A DNA stretch of 64,000 nucleotides from CALABS01 sp050260775 (GTDB lineage: Bacteria; Pseudomonadota; Alphaproteobacteria; Rhodospirillales; Magnetospirillaceae), in assembly GCA_050260775.1 (NCBI GenBank), contig JBLNCP010000049.1:16574-80573 (forward strand), given 5' to 3'. The position numbers and the translations under genes were made by a program. Positions 1 through 7,590 of this stretch are shown here, one piece after another. The notes beneath the pieces were generated by a model. The model was not told where the DNA came from. It did not search any database and saw only the letters and a program-made list of their open reading frames with translations. Each line of letters opens with the position of its first letter. Position 1 is the first letter of the stretch.

Positions 1-684
1 TTGCCGGGTCCAGCCGCAGCGGGCCAGCAATTCGTGCATGTGCGCCGGAACCGGGGCCTGGGCGGTGACCGGGGGGCGGTCGGCGCGGTAGGGGACGGAC
101 ACCGCGCGGGCATGCAGGTGGAGAATGGGCGCCAGCAGGTCGGCGGTGCCGCGGCCATAGATGGAATCGCCCACGATGGGGCAGCCGATCGAGGCCAGGT
201 GCACGCGGATCTGGTGGGTGCGTCCGGTCCTCGGCTTGGCCTCGATCCAGGCCAGCCGGTCGGTGCGGCCCAGCACCCGCCAATCGGTCACCGAGGGCTG
301 GCCCTTGGGATCGACCTGCATCCGCCAGCCCACCTTCCGCTCCAGTTTCTTGAGTGGCTTGTCGATGGTGCCAGACTCCCCCGGCGGAGTGCCGACCACC
401 ACGCACCAGTAGGTCTTCTCCACCTGGCCGCCGGCGAACAATTCGCCCAAGCGGGCAAGGGCCTTGCGGTGACGCCCCAGCACCAGGCAGCCCGAGGTCT
501 CGCGGTCGAGCCGGTGCGCCAGTTCGGGGGCGCGCGGCAGGCCGAAGCGCAATCCGTCGAGGAATTGCATCAGGTTCTCGCCGCCACGCGGCCCCGCGTG
601 GACCGGCAGACCGGCCGGCTTGTCGATGATCAGCATCATCGCGTCGCGGTAGAGCAGCCGCGCCGCCAAATCCTCGGGGGTCAT
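1..684 (-). CDS. RluA-family pseudouridine synthase, partial (C-terminus off window)
   Basis: Converts specific uridines to pseudouridine in structured RNA (rRNA or tRNA) in the cytoplasm. The visible 228 codons hold the catalytic core: motif HRLDRETSG at residues 57-65, whose Asp60 is the catalytic nucleophile of the family, and the conserved GRTHQIRVHL at 154-163. There is no N-terminal S4 domain, so it resembles the short RluA type more than RluC/RluD. The start ATG overlaps the stop of the upstream SPOR lipoprotein gene in an ATGA arrangement, so the two are co-transcribed and probably translationally coupled. The last residues are beyond the left edge. The exact target uridine cannot be told from sequence. 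Confidence 0.9.
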   Translation of the reverse strand, partial: MTPEDLAARLLYRDAMMLIIDKPAGLPVHAGPRGGENLMQFLDGLRFGLPRAPELAHRLDRETSGCLVLGRHRKALARLGELFAGGQVEKTYWCVVVGTPPGESGTIDKPLKKLERKVGWRMQVDPKGQPSVTDWRVLGRTDRLAWIEAKPRTGRTHQIRVHLASIGCPIVGDSIYGRGTADLLAPILHLHARAVSVPYRADRPPVTAQAPVPAHMHELLARCGWTRQ

Positions 685-1769
685 TTGGGGAAGGGCGTGG
701 GCATGCAGGCCTGCCCCTTGCCGCGCAGGGCGGCGCACAGCCGCTCCGACGCCGCCTGATCCATCGGTCCGGCGACCAGGCGGTAGGTCACGCCCAACTC
801 GCCGAGGTCGGCGCGCTCGACCTTGTAGCCCAGCTCGCCGAGCTCCGCCTTGAACTGCGTCTTGAGCGCCTCCCACGCCCGGTCGCCATAAGCCGCCGAC
901 GCCATGGACAGCAGGTGGGCGCCCACCTGTCCCTGGTAGTTGGCGGGAAGCTTGGGGGCCTCGACCGCGGACGGCGAGGGGATAACCTCCAGCTTGCCCG
1001 ACACCCCGCCGGCGATGCGCTGGCCGGAGCGGCCGGTGGTCTTCTTCTTGGGCTTGGGCGGTTCGGGGGGGGGCGGGGGCGGGGCCACCGTTTCCGGCAG
1101 GTCGGCCATCATCCCCTCCACCGCCAAGGCCTCGCGGCTGTGTTCGTCGGGGGTGACGAGGCCGGCGGCCTCGAGGCGATTGAGCCGTTCCAGCACCTTG
1201 CGGGCCGAGACCAGGTCGTGCGGGGTCAGGACCACTCCCTCACCCGGCGCGGCCGGCAACAGTTGGTCCATCAGGAAGGCGCGTTCGGCGGCCCGCTGGG
1301 GTCCATTGCGGCCGCAGGCGGCCAGGCGGCGCAGGCGCGCCGCGATCTCGTCCGGTGAGGGGATCGGCTGGAGCAGTTCGGCGGCGGGCTTGCGCGCGGC
1401 GGTGAGCGGCAGCAGTGCCCCCATGTTGGCCTCCTTGCGCACCAGCGCCTCCTCGGGCGGCACCAGGCCGTCCTCGGCCAGGCGTCGCAGCGCGACGAAC
1501 CGCAAGGCCAGGGGGTCGTCCTTGAGCAGCCGCGCGGCCTGATTGGTGTCCATCGGCGCGGCGGCGAACGGGATCGGCGCCGCGGGCGGCAGCGGCGGCT
1601 CGGGCGGGAGGGGCGCCGGCAGCGCCACCGGGGGCTCTGGCGGGCGGGGAGCGGGCAGGCCGGGGCGGTGGCCGTTGGACATTTCCCACGCCTGGTTTTC
1701 AAGGTCGGCGCAGCCGGCGATGAAGGCGAGCAAGGCCGCGGCGGTGGCGAGACGGGTGGGATGGCGCAT
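681..1769 (-). CDS. Proline-rich lipoprotein with C-terminal SPOR domain
   Basis: A 362-residue envelope protein. The N-terminus is a lipoprotein signal peptide ending in a lipobox (LAFIAGC), so Cys20 should be lipidated. Residues about 38-70 are a proline/alanine-rich linker, and another proline/lysine-rich stretch lies near 225-250. The last ~85 residues fit a SPOR domain, which in the family binds denuded septal peptidoglycan. The middle part (about 75-220), rich in Leu-Arg helices, is not recognised. It overlaps the pseudouridine synthase gene by 4 bp. A role in cell-wall or division-site biology is inferred from the SPOR domain only. Confidence 0.75.
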   Translation of the reverse strand: MRHPTRLATAAALLAFIAGCADLENQAWEMSNGHRPGLPAPRPPEPPVALPAPLPPEPPLPPAAPIPFAAAPMDTNQAARLLKDDPLALRFVALRRLAEDGLVPPEEALVRKEANMGALLPLTAARKPAAELLQPIPSPDEIAARLRRLAACGRNGPQRAAERAFLMDQLLPAAPGEGVVLTPHDLVSARKVLERLNRLEAAGLVTPDEHSREALAVEGMMADLPETVAPPPPPPEPPKPKKKTTGRSGQRIAGGVSGKLEVIPSPSAVEAPKLPANYQGQVGAHLLSMASAAYGDRAWEALKTQFKAELGELGYKVERADLGELGVTYRLVAGPMDQAASERLCAALRGKGQACMPTPFPK

Positions 1770-1783
1770 GCCGGGCTCGGCCA

Positions 1784-1793
1784 GTCAATTGAC
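1784..1793. promoter_or_regulatory. 10-bp perfect palindrome in a divergent promoter region
   Basis: GTCAATTGAC lies between the divergent SPOR-lipoprotein gene (start 1769) and the ModE-like regulator (start 1881). Its placement 15 bp from the lipoprotein start makes it a possible operator, but a 10-bp palindrome alone is weak evidence. Confidence 0.25.
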
Positions 1794-1880
1794 GATGCCC
1801 CATTTTCACTGTCGAGGGCGTGAGTGCAAGTTTTGCGTGGTGCTGACGAAACCACGCCGACCTGTTAGTGTCCCGCCATC

Positions 1881-2243
1881 ATGTCGCGCGACTTGCTGAA
1901 GCTCCGCATCAGGCTGTGTTCGTTCGCCAACCTCGGGCCCGGCAAGGCCGATCTGTTGGAGGCGGTGGACCGCTGCGGCTCCATTACCGCCGCGGCCAGG
2001 GATCGGGGCATGTCCTACCGCCGGGCCTGGCTGCTGATCGACGAAATGAACAAGGCCTTCCGCGAGCCGGTCGTCGAGGCCAGCTTCGGCGGGGCCAAGG
2101 GCGGCGGCGCCCGTCTGACCGGAACCGGGCGGGCGGTCATCGCCATCTATCGCCGGGTCCAGGCCAAGGCCGAGGCCGCCATCGCCGAAGAGTTGGGCGA
2201 ACTGGCGGGCCTGGTTGCCGATCCTCCCTCGACGGAGGGCTGA
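1881..2243 (+). CDS. ModE-like winged helix-turn-helix regulator (DNA-binding domain only)
   Basis: A 120-residue protein matching the N-terminal DNA-binding half of ModE-type molybdate regulators: the helix-turn-helix segment reads GSITAAARDRGMSYRRAW around residues 34-51, followed by the LysR-like wing with GGAKGGGARLT near 74-84 and a C-terminal helix used for dimerisation. The molybdate-binding TOBE/MopI domains of full ModE are absent, so the effector, if any, is unknown. No molybdate transporter or molybdoenzyme gene is adjacent. The ATG at 1881 is the only sensible start. Confidence 0.75.
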   Translation: MSRDLLKLRIRLCSFANLGPGKADLLEAVDRCGSITAAARDRGMSYRRAWLLIDEMNKAFREPVVEASFGGAKGGGARLTGTGRAVIAIYRRVQAKAEAAIAEELGELAGLVADPPSTEG

Positions 2244-2325
2244 TCCTCGCGGTTGGCATTTGCAAGCCCCTCCTGTTTTCACTAGGCTCCACGCCATTCG
2301 GGGAAGCTGGCGAGGGGGCGCCACA

Positions 2326-3528
2326 ATGTCCGCTATTGAAGTGCGTACCATCGACGAGGCCGAGGGCCGCCGCCGCTCGTTCGCGGCCCACATCTTCGCG
2401 CCCATCAAGATCACCTGGGACCAGTTCGTCGACCTGCTGGTCCCCTTCCGCCACTCCACCCACATCCGCCGTCACGCCGCCTCGGTGACGATCTCGCGCG
2501 TGCAGCTGGTCGCCGCCCTGTTCGCGGTGATGGTGCCGCTGTGGTCGATCATCGACTGGTGGGTCTTCCCCTGGCCGGAATGGGCGATGATGACCGGGAT
2601 GCGGCTGGCCTCGGGCCTGGCCTTCCTGCTGCTGGCCTGGCCGTGGGAGATGTCCAAGTCGCGCCTGCAGGCCGACCTCATGCTGATGGCCCTGCTGCTG
2701 GTGCCGCCGGTCTTCTATCTGGCTTCGCTCCAGATCCTGGCCGACCTGCCCAAGGACGACCTCAGCGGCCTGGTGGCCAAGCTCTATTCGCTGATGCCCA
2801 ACATCGTGCTGGCCGGCCTCGCCATCTTCCCGCTGTCGGCGCTCGAGGTCCTGCTGTTTTCGCTCCCCGCCTTCATCTTTGCGGTGATCGGCGTCGGCAT
2901 GGGCGGCGAGACACTGACGCTGCAACAGCACGGGCCGCAATTGTGGCTGATGGTGCTGGTGATGGGCGTGGCCATGTTCTCGGGCATGAGCCAGCTTCAT
3001 TACATGGCCGCCCTGGTCAACCGCGCCATGGTCGATCCGCTCACCGGCGCCTATACCCGACGCTCGGGCGGCGAAACCCTCGACCTGCTGTTCCGTCTGT
3101 CGGCCCTGCAGAACACGCCGATGTCGGTGGCGTTCTTCGACCTCGACCGCTTCAAGTCCATCAACGACACCTACGGCCACGACGAGGGCGACAAGGCGCT
3201 GAAGGCGCTGGCCGAGAACCTGCGGCATGGCCTGCGCAAGGGCGATGTCCTGGTGCGCTGGGGCGGCGAGGAGTTCATCGCCATCCTCAACAATACGGAC
3301 GCCGAGGGGGCGCGCATCGTCGTCCAGCGCCTGCGCGAGGCCGGCTTCGGCATGCGTCCGGACGGCGCGCCGATGACCGCCTCGATCGGCGTGGCCGAAC
3401 GGCGTGGCGACGGCGCCAAGGACTGGCCGGAACTGATCGAGATGGCCGACCAGCGCATGTACCAGGCCAAGAAGACCGGCCGCGATCGCGCCGTGCTGCC
3501 CGGCGACCAGGTGCTGACCTTCTCCTGA
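2326..3528 (+). CDS. Membrane-bound diguanylate cyclase (GGDEF)
   Basis: Makes cyclic di-GMP from two GTP at the inner membrane. The 400-residue protein has about six hydrophobic segments between residues 58 and 226 and a C-terminal GGDEF domain from ~235. The active-site loop is GGEEF (313-317), compatible with activity, and an inhibitory I-site RxxD (RKGD, 304-307) lies five residues upstream, so product inhibition is expected. The membrane part is not a MASE type I can name with confidence. A start at 2326 is chosen because it follows GAGGGGG with good spacing; the frame is open further upstream. Confidence 0.9.
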   Translation: MSAIEVRTIDEAEGRRRSFAAHIFAPIKITWDQFVDLLVPFRHSTHIRRHAASVTISRVQLVAALFAVMVPLWSIIDWWVFPWPEWAMMTGMRLASGLAFLLLAWPWEMSKSRLQADLMLMALLLVPPVFYLASLQILADLPKDDLSGLVAKLYSLMPNIVLAGLAIFPLSALEVLLFSLPAFIFAVIGVGMGGETLTLQQHGPQLWLMVLVMGVAMFSGMSQLHYMAALVNRAMVDPLTGAYTRRSGGETLDLLFRLSALQNTPMSVAFFDLDRFKSINDTYGHDEGDKALKALAENLRHGLRKGDVLVRWGGEEFIAILNNTDAEGARIVVQRLREAGFGMRPDGAPMTASIGVAERRGDGAKDWPELIEMADQRMYQAKKTGRDRAVLPGDQVLTFS

Positions 3529-3569
3529 TTGCACATAGAGCTTGCACAACCATTCAACCCCATGCACAA
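3529..3569. promoter_or_regulatory. Three direct repeats of (T/A)TGCACA upstream of the zinc-finger gene
   Basis: TTGCACA at 3529-3535, TTGCACAA at 3542-3549 and ATGCACAA at 3562-3569, spaced 13 and 20 bp. They lie 46-86 bp before the start at 3615 and are candidate activator or repressor sites. The same TGCACAA core recurs as an inverted repeat at 55381-55418. Confidence 0.3.
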
Positions 3570-3614
3570 AATGTTGTGGGGGCGCTCTGGGCGCATGTGA
3601 GGGGGACCAAGCAC

Positions 3615-3848
3615 ATGGACGAAATCGACTTCGCCACCGAGCGGGCTGAGAATTTCACCCGGGTGGCGCTGCAGGCGGTCTTGCACCGTGCCGACGAGTA
3701 TTCTCCGTCGACCGGCATCTGCCGTTCGTGCAACGAGCCGATCGAGGGCGAGCGCCTGCGGGCCAATGCCCATGCCCGCTTCTGCCGCGAATGCGCGGAC
3801 GAGGAGGAAGCCCGTTCCCAGCGGGCGAGGCGCTGCGGCCCCCGCTGA
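3615..3848 (+). CDS. Small DksA/TraR-type C4 zinc-finger protein
   Basis: A 77-residue cytoplasmic protein with two CxxC pairs, CRSC near residue 36 and CREC near 58, spaced as in the DksA/TraR C4 zinc finger. Full-length DksA (~150 residues) carries a long coiled coil into the RNA polymerase secondary channel. Here the N-terminal part is only ~33 residues, as in the short TraR-like proteins, so a role in modulating RNA polymerase is possible but inferred. It stands alone, preceded by GAGGGGG at a proper distance from ATG 3615 and by a set of TGCACA repeats. Confidence 0.8.
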   Translation: MDEIDFATERAENFTRVALQAVLHRADEYSPSTGICRSCNEPIEGERLRANAHARFCRECADEEEARSQRARRCGPR

Positions 3849-3977
3849 CCCATGCGCGGCCGGCATACCCCTCGGTGACTTTCGTCACTGAGCGGTGAAC
3901 GCGGAGAGCGTAGACTTATTCCAATGTCAGCATATTCCGAAGCCGGGGAGAGGCGACGGGGAGATGGAGGCATGGGA

Positions 3978-5438
3978 ATGAAGGATGCTGCCGCAGGCGA
4001 GGGCTTTACCGTCCGCCAGCCGACCAAGGGTGAGGTGCCGTTCTACAAGGAGCGGGGCAAGACCCATCCGCGAGCCGTCGAAGGCCCGTTCCGCAAGATC
4101 AAGTGGTGGGCGGGTCTGGTCCTGCTCGCCTGGTGGCACCTGGGTCCGTTCCTGCGCTGGGACCGCGGCCCCGGGGCCCCGGACCAGGCCATCCTCGTCG
4201 ACATGGCCGGCCGCCGCGCCTACTTCTTCGACATCGAGATCTGGCCGCAGGAAGTCTATTACATCACCGGCATCCTGCTGCTGGCGGCGGTCACTTTGTT
4301 CCTGATGAGTGCGCTCGCCGGCCGCGTGTGGTGCGGCTTCCTGTGCTGGCAGACCGTCTACACCGACGCCTTCATCTGGATCGAGCAGAAGATCGTCGGC
4401 GACCGCACCCACCGGATGGAACTGGAGCGGGCGCCGTGGTCGGCGCGCAAGCTGGCCAAGGTGGCGGCCGTCAATGCCGGATGGCTGGCCGTGGCGGCGG
4501 CCTGCGGCATCGGCTTCACCCTGTGGTTCGACGACGCCTTCGCCATGCTGAGGGACATCTTCACCGGCGAGGCCGGCAGCTACACCTACGTCTTCATCAC
4601 GGTGATCGGCGGCTTCTGCTACCTGCTGGCCGGGCATGCCCGCGAGCGCGTCTGCGTCTACATGTGCCCGTATTCCCGCTTCCAGTCGGCCATGTTCGAT
4701 GAGCACTCGCTGATCGTCTCGTACGAGGCCTGGCGCGGCGAGCCGCGCGGCCCCCATAAGGCCGGCGAGTCGTTCGAGGGGCGTGGCCATTGCGTCGACT
4801 GCCGCATGTGCGTCACCTCCTGTCCGACCGGTGTGGACATCCGCTTCGGCAACCAGCTGGCCTGCATCGGCTGCGGCCTGTGCATCGACGCCTGCAACGC
4901 CATCATGGACAAGCACGGGCTGCCGCACGGCCTGATCTCCTATGATTCGAGCGCGAATCTCGCCGCCCGCGAGAAGGGCGAGACGCCGCCCGGCATCCGC
5001 GCCATCCGCCCGCGCACCCTGGTCTACGGCGCACTGCTGGCGATCATCGCGGCAACCATGCTGACCGCCCTGCTCGTGCGCTCGGACACCGAGGTCAATG
5101 TGCTCCACGAGCGGGCGCCGCTCTATGTGGAGATGTCCGACGGCACCATCCGCAACGGCTACGTCTACAAGGTCCTGAACATGGTCCGCCGAGACCGCGT
5201 CTACACCCTGACGCTCGACGGTCCCAAGGGCGCGGTGATGGAGGTGGTCGGCCAGGGCGCCAACCTCACCGAGGCCGACCTCGCGGTGGCGCCCGACACG
5301 GTCGGCTCGTTCCGGGTGTTCGTCAACGCCCCGACCGCCGCCGTTGCCAGCCATGCCTCGCCGTTGCGCTTCGTCCTCACCGAGAAGGGGACGGGGCGGC
5401 GCGTGGTCAGCGAGACCATGTTCGCCGGTCCGGATTGA
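3978..5438 (+). CDS. ccoG: CcoG/FixG/RdxA-type membrane iron-sulfur protein
   Basis: CcoG is an inner-membrane ferredoxin-like protein that supports copper delivery during cbb3-type cytochrome oxidase assembly. From the chosen start (486 residues) it shows membrane segments near 45-55, 90-115, 165-185 and 205-220, a polyferredoxin-like CGFLCW and CVYMCP pair, then two 4Fe-4S motifs, CVDCRMCVTSCP (272-283) and CIGCGLCIDAC (296-306), a further TM segment and a C-terminal Ig-like domain, which is the full family layout. ATG 3978 is preferred because GGAGG sits 7 bp upstream; in-frame ATGs at 3924 and 3972 are alternatives. The usual ccoNOPQ/ccoIS neighbours are not in the window. Confidence 0.92.
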   Translation: MKDAAAGEGFTVRQPTKGEVPFYKERGKTHPRAVEGPFRKIKWWAGLVLLAWWHLGPFLRWDRGPGAPDQAILVDMAGRRAYFFDIEIWPQEVYYITGILLLAAVTLFLMSALAGRVWCGFLCWQTVYTDAFIWIEQKIVGDRTHRMELERAPWSARKLAKVAAVNAGWLAVAAACGIGFTLWFDDAFAMLRDIFTGEAGSYTYVFITVIGGFCYLLAGHARERVCVYMCPYSRFQSAMFDEHSLIVSYEAWRGEPRGPHKAGESFEGRGHCVDCRMCVTSCPTGVDIRFGNQLACIGCGLCIDACNAIMDKHGLPHGLISYDSSANLAAREKGETPPGIRAIRPRTLVYGALLAIIAATMLTALLVRSDTEVNVLHERAPLYVEMSDGTIRNGYVYKVLNMVRRDRVYTLTLDGPKGAVMEVVGQGANLTEADLAVAPDTVGSFRVFVNAPTAAVASHASPLRFVLTEKGTGRRVVSETMFAGPD

Positions 5439-5447
5439 CAAGGGGCT

Positions 5448-5476
5448 CGTTCCCCCGCCTCCGTGGCGGGGGAACG
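5448..5476 (+). terminator. Strong hairpin after ccoG
   Basis: A perfect 12-bp stem (CGTTCCCCCGCC / GGCGGGGGAACG) with a 5-nt loop starts 10 bp after the ccoG stop. No clear U-run follows, so it may act as a weak intrinsic terminator or protect the 3' end. Confidence 0.6.
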
Positions 5477-5490
5477 TTGAGGCAAGGTGA

Positions 5491-5506
5491 ATTAAGCCCT
5501 CTTAAT
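5491..5506. promoter_or_regulatory. TTAA-N6-TTAA site (possible CtrA box)
   Basis: ATTAAG CCCT CTTAAT is a 16-bp perfect inverted repeat containing TTAA-N6-TTAA, 67 bp upstream of the GT39-like gene. AT-rich palindromes are rare in this window. CtrA of alphaproteobacteria binds TTAA-N7-TTAA and tolerated variants; the link is a guess. Confidence 0.3.
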
Positions 5507-5572
5507 TTGAAACGGGTGCGGTCGGCGTAGGATGCTCGCAGCATCCCTCCCGTTGTGTGAGTTCTCCCCTCC

Positions 5573-7303
5573 ATGAAGACCGCCCTCGCCATCCTGCTGA
5601 GGTGGAGCCCCGGCTTCCCCGTCCAGGACAGTGCCGATTGGTCTGCCGCGCCCTGGCATTGGCGGGGCTTCCTCTTCCGCGCCCATCGCAGCCCGTGGGA
5701 CTTCGCCGCCGTGCTGATGCTCGGCGCCGCCGTGCTCGCCGCGGTGCTGACCTACGCCCATTACGGCGTGCCGTTCGACGAGGACCTGCAGGACAATTAC
5801 GGCCACCTGATCGTCGAGTGGTTCCGCACCTTCGGCGTCAACCATGGGGCGCTGGAGTACGAGGACCTCTATTTCTACGGCGGCCTGTTCGACAGCCTGG
5901 CGGCGCTGATCGACACCTACTCCCCGCTCGGGCATTGGGAGACGCGCCACCTGGTCAACGCCCTGGTCGGCATCTTCGGCGTGGCGGGATGCTGGCGGCT
6001 GGGCCGCTACCTCGGCGGGCCCGCGGTCGGCGCGCTGTCCGCCGCCTTCCTGCTGACCTGGCCGACCTGGTACGGGATGATGTTCCTCAATCCCAAGGAC
6101 ATCCCGTTCGCCGGCGCCACGGTGTGGGCGCTCTACTACATCACCCGCCTGTCCGACGAGATGCCCTATCCGTCGCGGGGCGTGCTGGTCAAGCTGGGGC
6201 TGGCGCTGGGCGCCGCTCTCGCCACCCGCATCGGCGGCGTGCTGCCGGTCGGCTATTTCGGCCTGGTGATGCTGGCCCATCTTGCCGTCGGACGCGAGCC
6301 GGTGGTGGCGAAGCTCCGCCGGGGTGTGCGCTGGGGGCTGCAGGTGGTTCTGCCGGTGGTGGCCATTGCTTGGGTAGTGATGGTGGCGTTCTGGCCGTTC
6401 GCCCAGGTGGCGCCGTTCTCCAATCCGCTGGCGGCGTTCAAGCACTTCGGCTCGTTCCAGCCCGACATCGACACCCTGTTCTTCGGCCGCGAGGTCAGCA
6501 GCGCCTACAAGCCGCTCGGCTACCTGCCGACCTACCTGACGATCAAGACCCCCGACGTCATCCTGGCCCTGCTGGTCGCCGGCCTGCTGATGCTGCCGCG
6601 CTGGCTGCTGGCCTCCATGCCGGTGCGGGTGCGCCTGCGCTGGATGGCGCTGGGGCTGTCGCTGGTGGTGCCGGTCGCCTACATCCTGATCACCCGGCCG
6701 GAACTCTACGACGCCGAGCGCCATTTCCTGTTCCTGCTGCCGCCGCTGTCGGTGCTGGCGGCGGTCTCGGCCCTGGCGCTGTGGCGGATCGCCGCGGACT
6801 ATCGTCGTCTTTTCGTACTCGCCGCCGTTGGCGCCGGTCTCGTCAGCCAGGTGGTGGCGCTGGTCACCCTGCATCCCTACCAGTACACCTACTACAACTC
6901 GCTGGTCGGGGGGCTGCCGGGGGCCTTCGGGATGTTCGAGGCCGAGTACTGGGCGTCGTCGGTGTCCGAGGCGACCGACAAGCTGACCAAGGAAATCCTG
7001 GTGCACATGGGCAACCAGCCCATGACCGTGGCCGTGTGCGGCAACGAGGAGGGCGTCATGCCCAAGCTGCCGCCGAACGTGAAGATCAGCGACGATTGGG
7101 AGCACGCCGACTTCTACCTGTCGACCACCCGCCATCGCTGCGACCGCGACATGGTGGGCAAGACGGTGATCACCATCGAGCGGCAGGGCGTGCCGTTCGC
7201 CGTGGTCAAGGACGTGCGCGAGACCAACGCCATCAACAACGCCAAGGCCACCGCCGCCGCCACGGGCGCGGCGGCCGGATCCGCGTCACGCGTCACGAAC
7301 TGA
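5573..7303 (+). CDS. GT39/ArnT-like integral membrane glycosyltransferase
   Basis: A 576-residue inner-membrane protein with about ten hydrophobic segments and a first periplasmic loop carrying the acidic motif VPFDED (near residue 67), as in polyprenyl-phosphate-dependent GT-C transferases of the ArnT/PMT group. Such enzymes move a sugar from an undecaprenyl-linked donor to lipid A, protein or another acceptor on the periplasmic side. Substrate and acceptor cannot be told. The soluble tail after ~residue 470 is not recognised. There is no good Shine-Dalgarno before ATG 5573. It stands between two hairpins (5448-5476 and 7319-7344), so it is probably a single-gene transcript. Confidence 0.75.
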   Translation: MKTALAILLRWSPGFPVQDSADWSAAPWHWRGFLFRAHRSPWDFAAVLMLGAAVLAAVLTYAHYGVPFDEDLQDNYGHLIVEWFRTFGVNHGALEYEDLYFYGGLFDSLAALIDTYSPLGHWETRHLVNALVGIFGVAGCWRLGRYLGGPAVGALSAAFLLTWPTWYGMMFLNPKDIPFAGATVWALYYITRLSDEMPYPSRGVLVKLGLALGAALATRIGGVLPVGYFGLVMLAHLAVGREPVVAKLRRGVRWGLQVVLPVVAIAWVVMVAFWPFAQVAPFSNPLAAFKHFGSFQPDIDTLFFGREVSSAYKPLGYLPTYLTIKTPDVILALLVAGLLMLPRWLLASMPVRVRLRWMALGLSLVVPVAYILITRPELYDAERHFLFLLPPLSVLAAVSALALWRIAADYRRLFVLAAVGAGLVSQVVALVTLHPYQYTYYNSLVGGLPGAFGMFEAEYWASSVSEATDKLTKEILVHMGNQPMTVAVCGNEEGVMPKLPPNVKISDDWEHADFYLSTTRHRCDRDMVGKTVITIERQGVPFAVVKDVRETNAINNAKATAAATGAAAGSASRVTN

Positions 7304-7318
7304 GCGGAAGCAGGGGGG

Positions 7319-7344
7319 CAGCCGGGGGGATTGTCGCCCGGCTG
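7319..7344 (+). terminator. Hairpin after the GT39-like gene
   Basis: CAGCCGGG (7319-7326) pairs with CCCGGCTG (7337-7344), 16 bp after the stop codon. The loop is 10 nt and there is no U-run, so terminator function is plausible only. The rest of 7304-7590 holds no gene that I can support. Confidence 0.45.
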
Positions 7345-7590
7345 GCCCCGCGCAGCCGCGCCGCATGATGGCGGCCACCAGCCCAAACACCTAGGTCAGG
7401 ACCGCCGCCGGCGCCTTGTGCGCCGCGCCTGTGCGCGGCCGGAGGAAATTGCCGGAAGGATTCCATTCCCGCCCGCCGGCTCTCGGAGAGCTTTGCCACG
7501 GGCGATGTGTATATGTGGATGGGAGCGGTCGGCCCATCGCACCGAATGAACTCCCTTGTCGTTCCGCCAGGTATCGCCAGGAGGCCAGGT

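Noticed and set aside
3615..3848. Full-length DksA
   Set aside because: The N-terminal coiled coil needed for secondary-channel binding is mostly missing; only the C4 zinc finger is present.
3927..5441. 504-codon minus-strand frame opposite ccoG
   Set aside because: CcoG on the plus strand has all family motifs; the antisense frame is a composition artefact.
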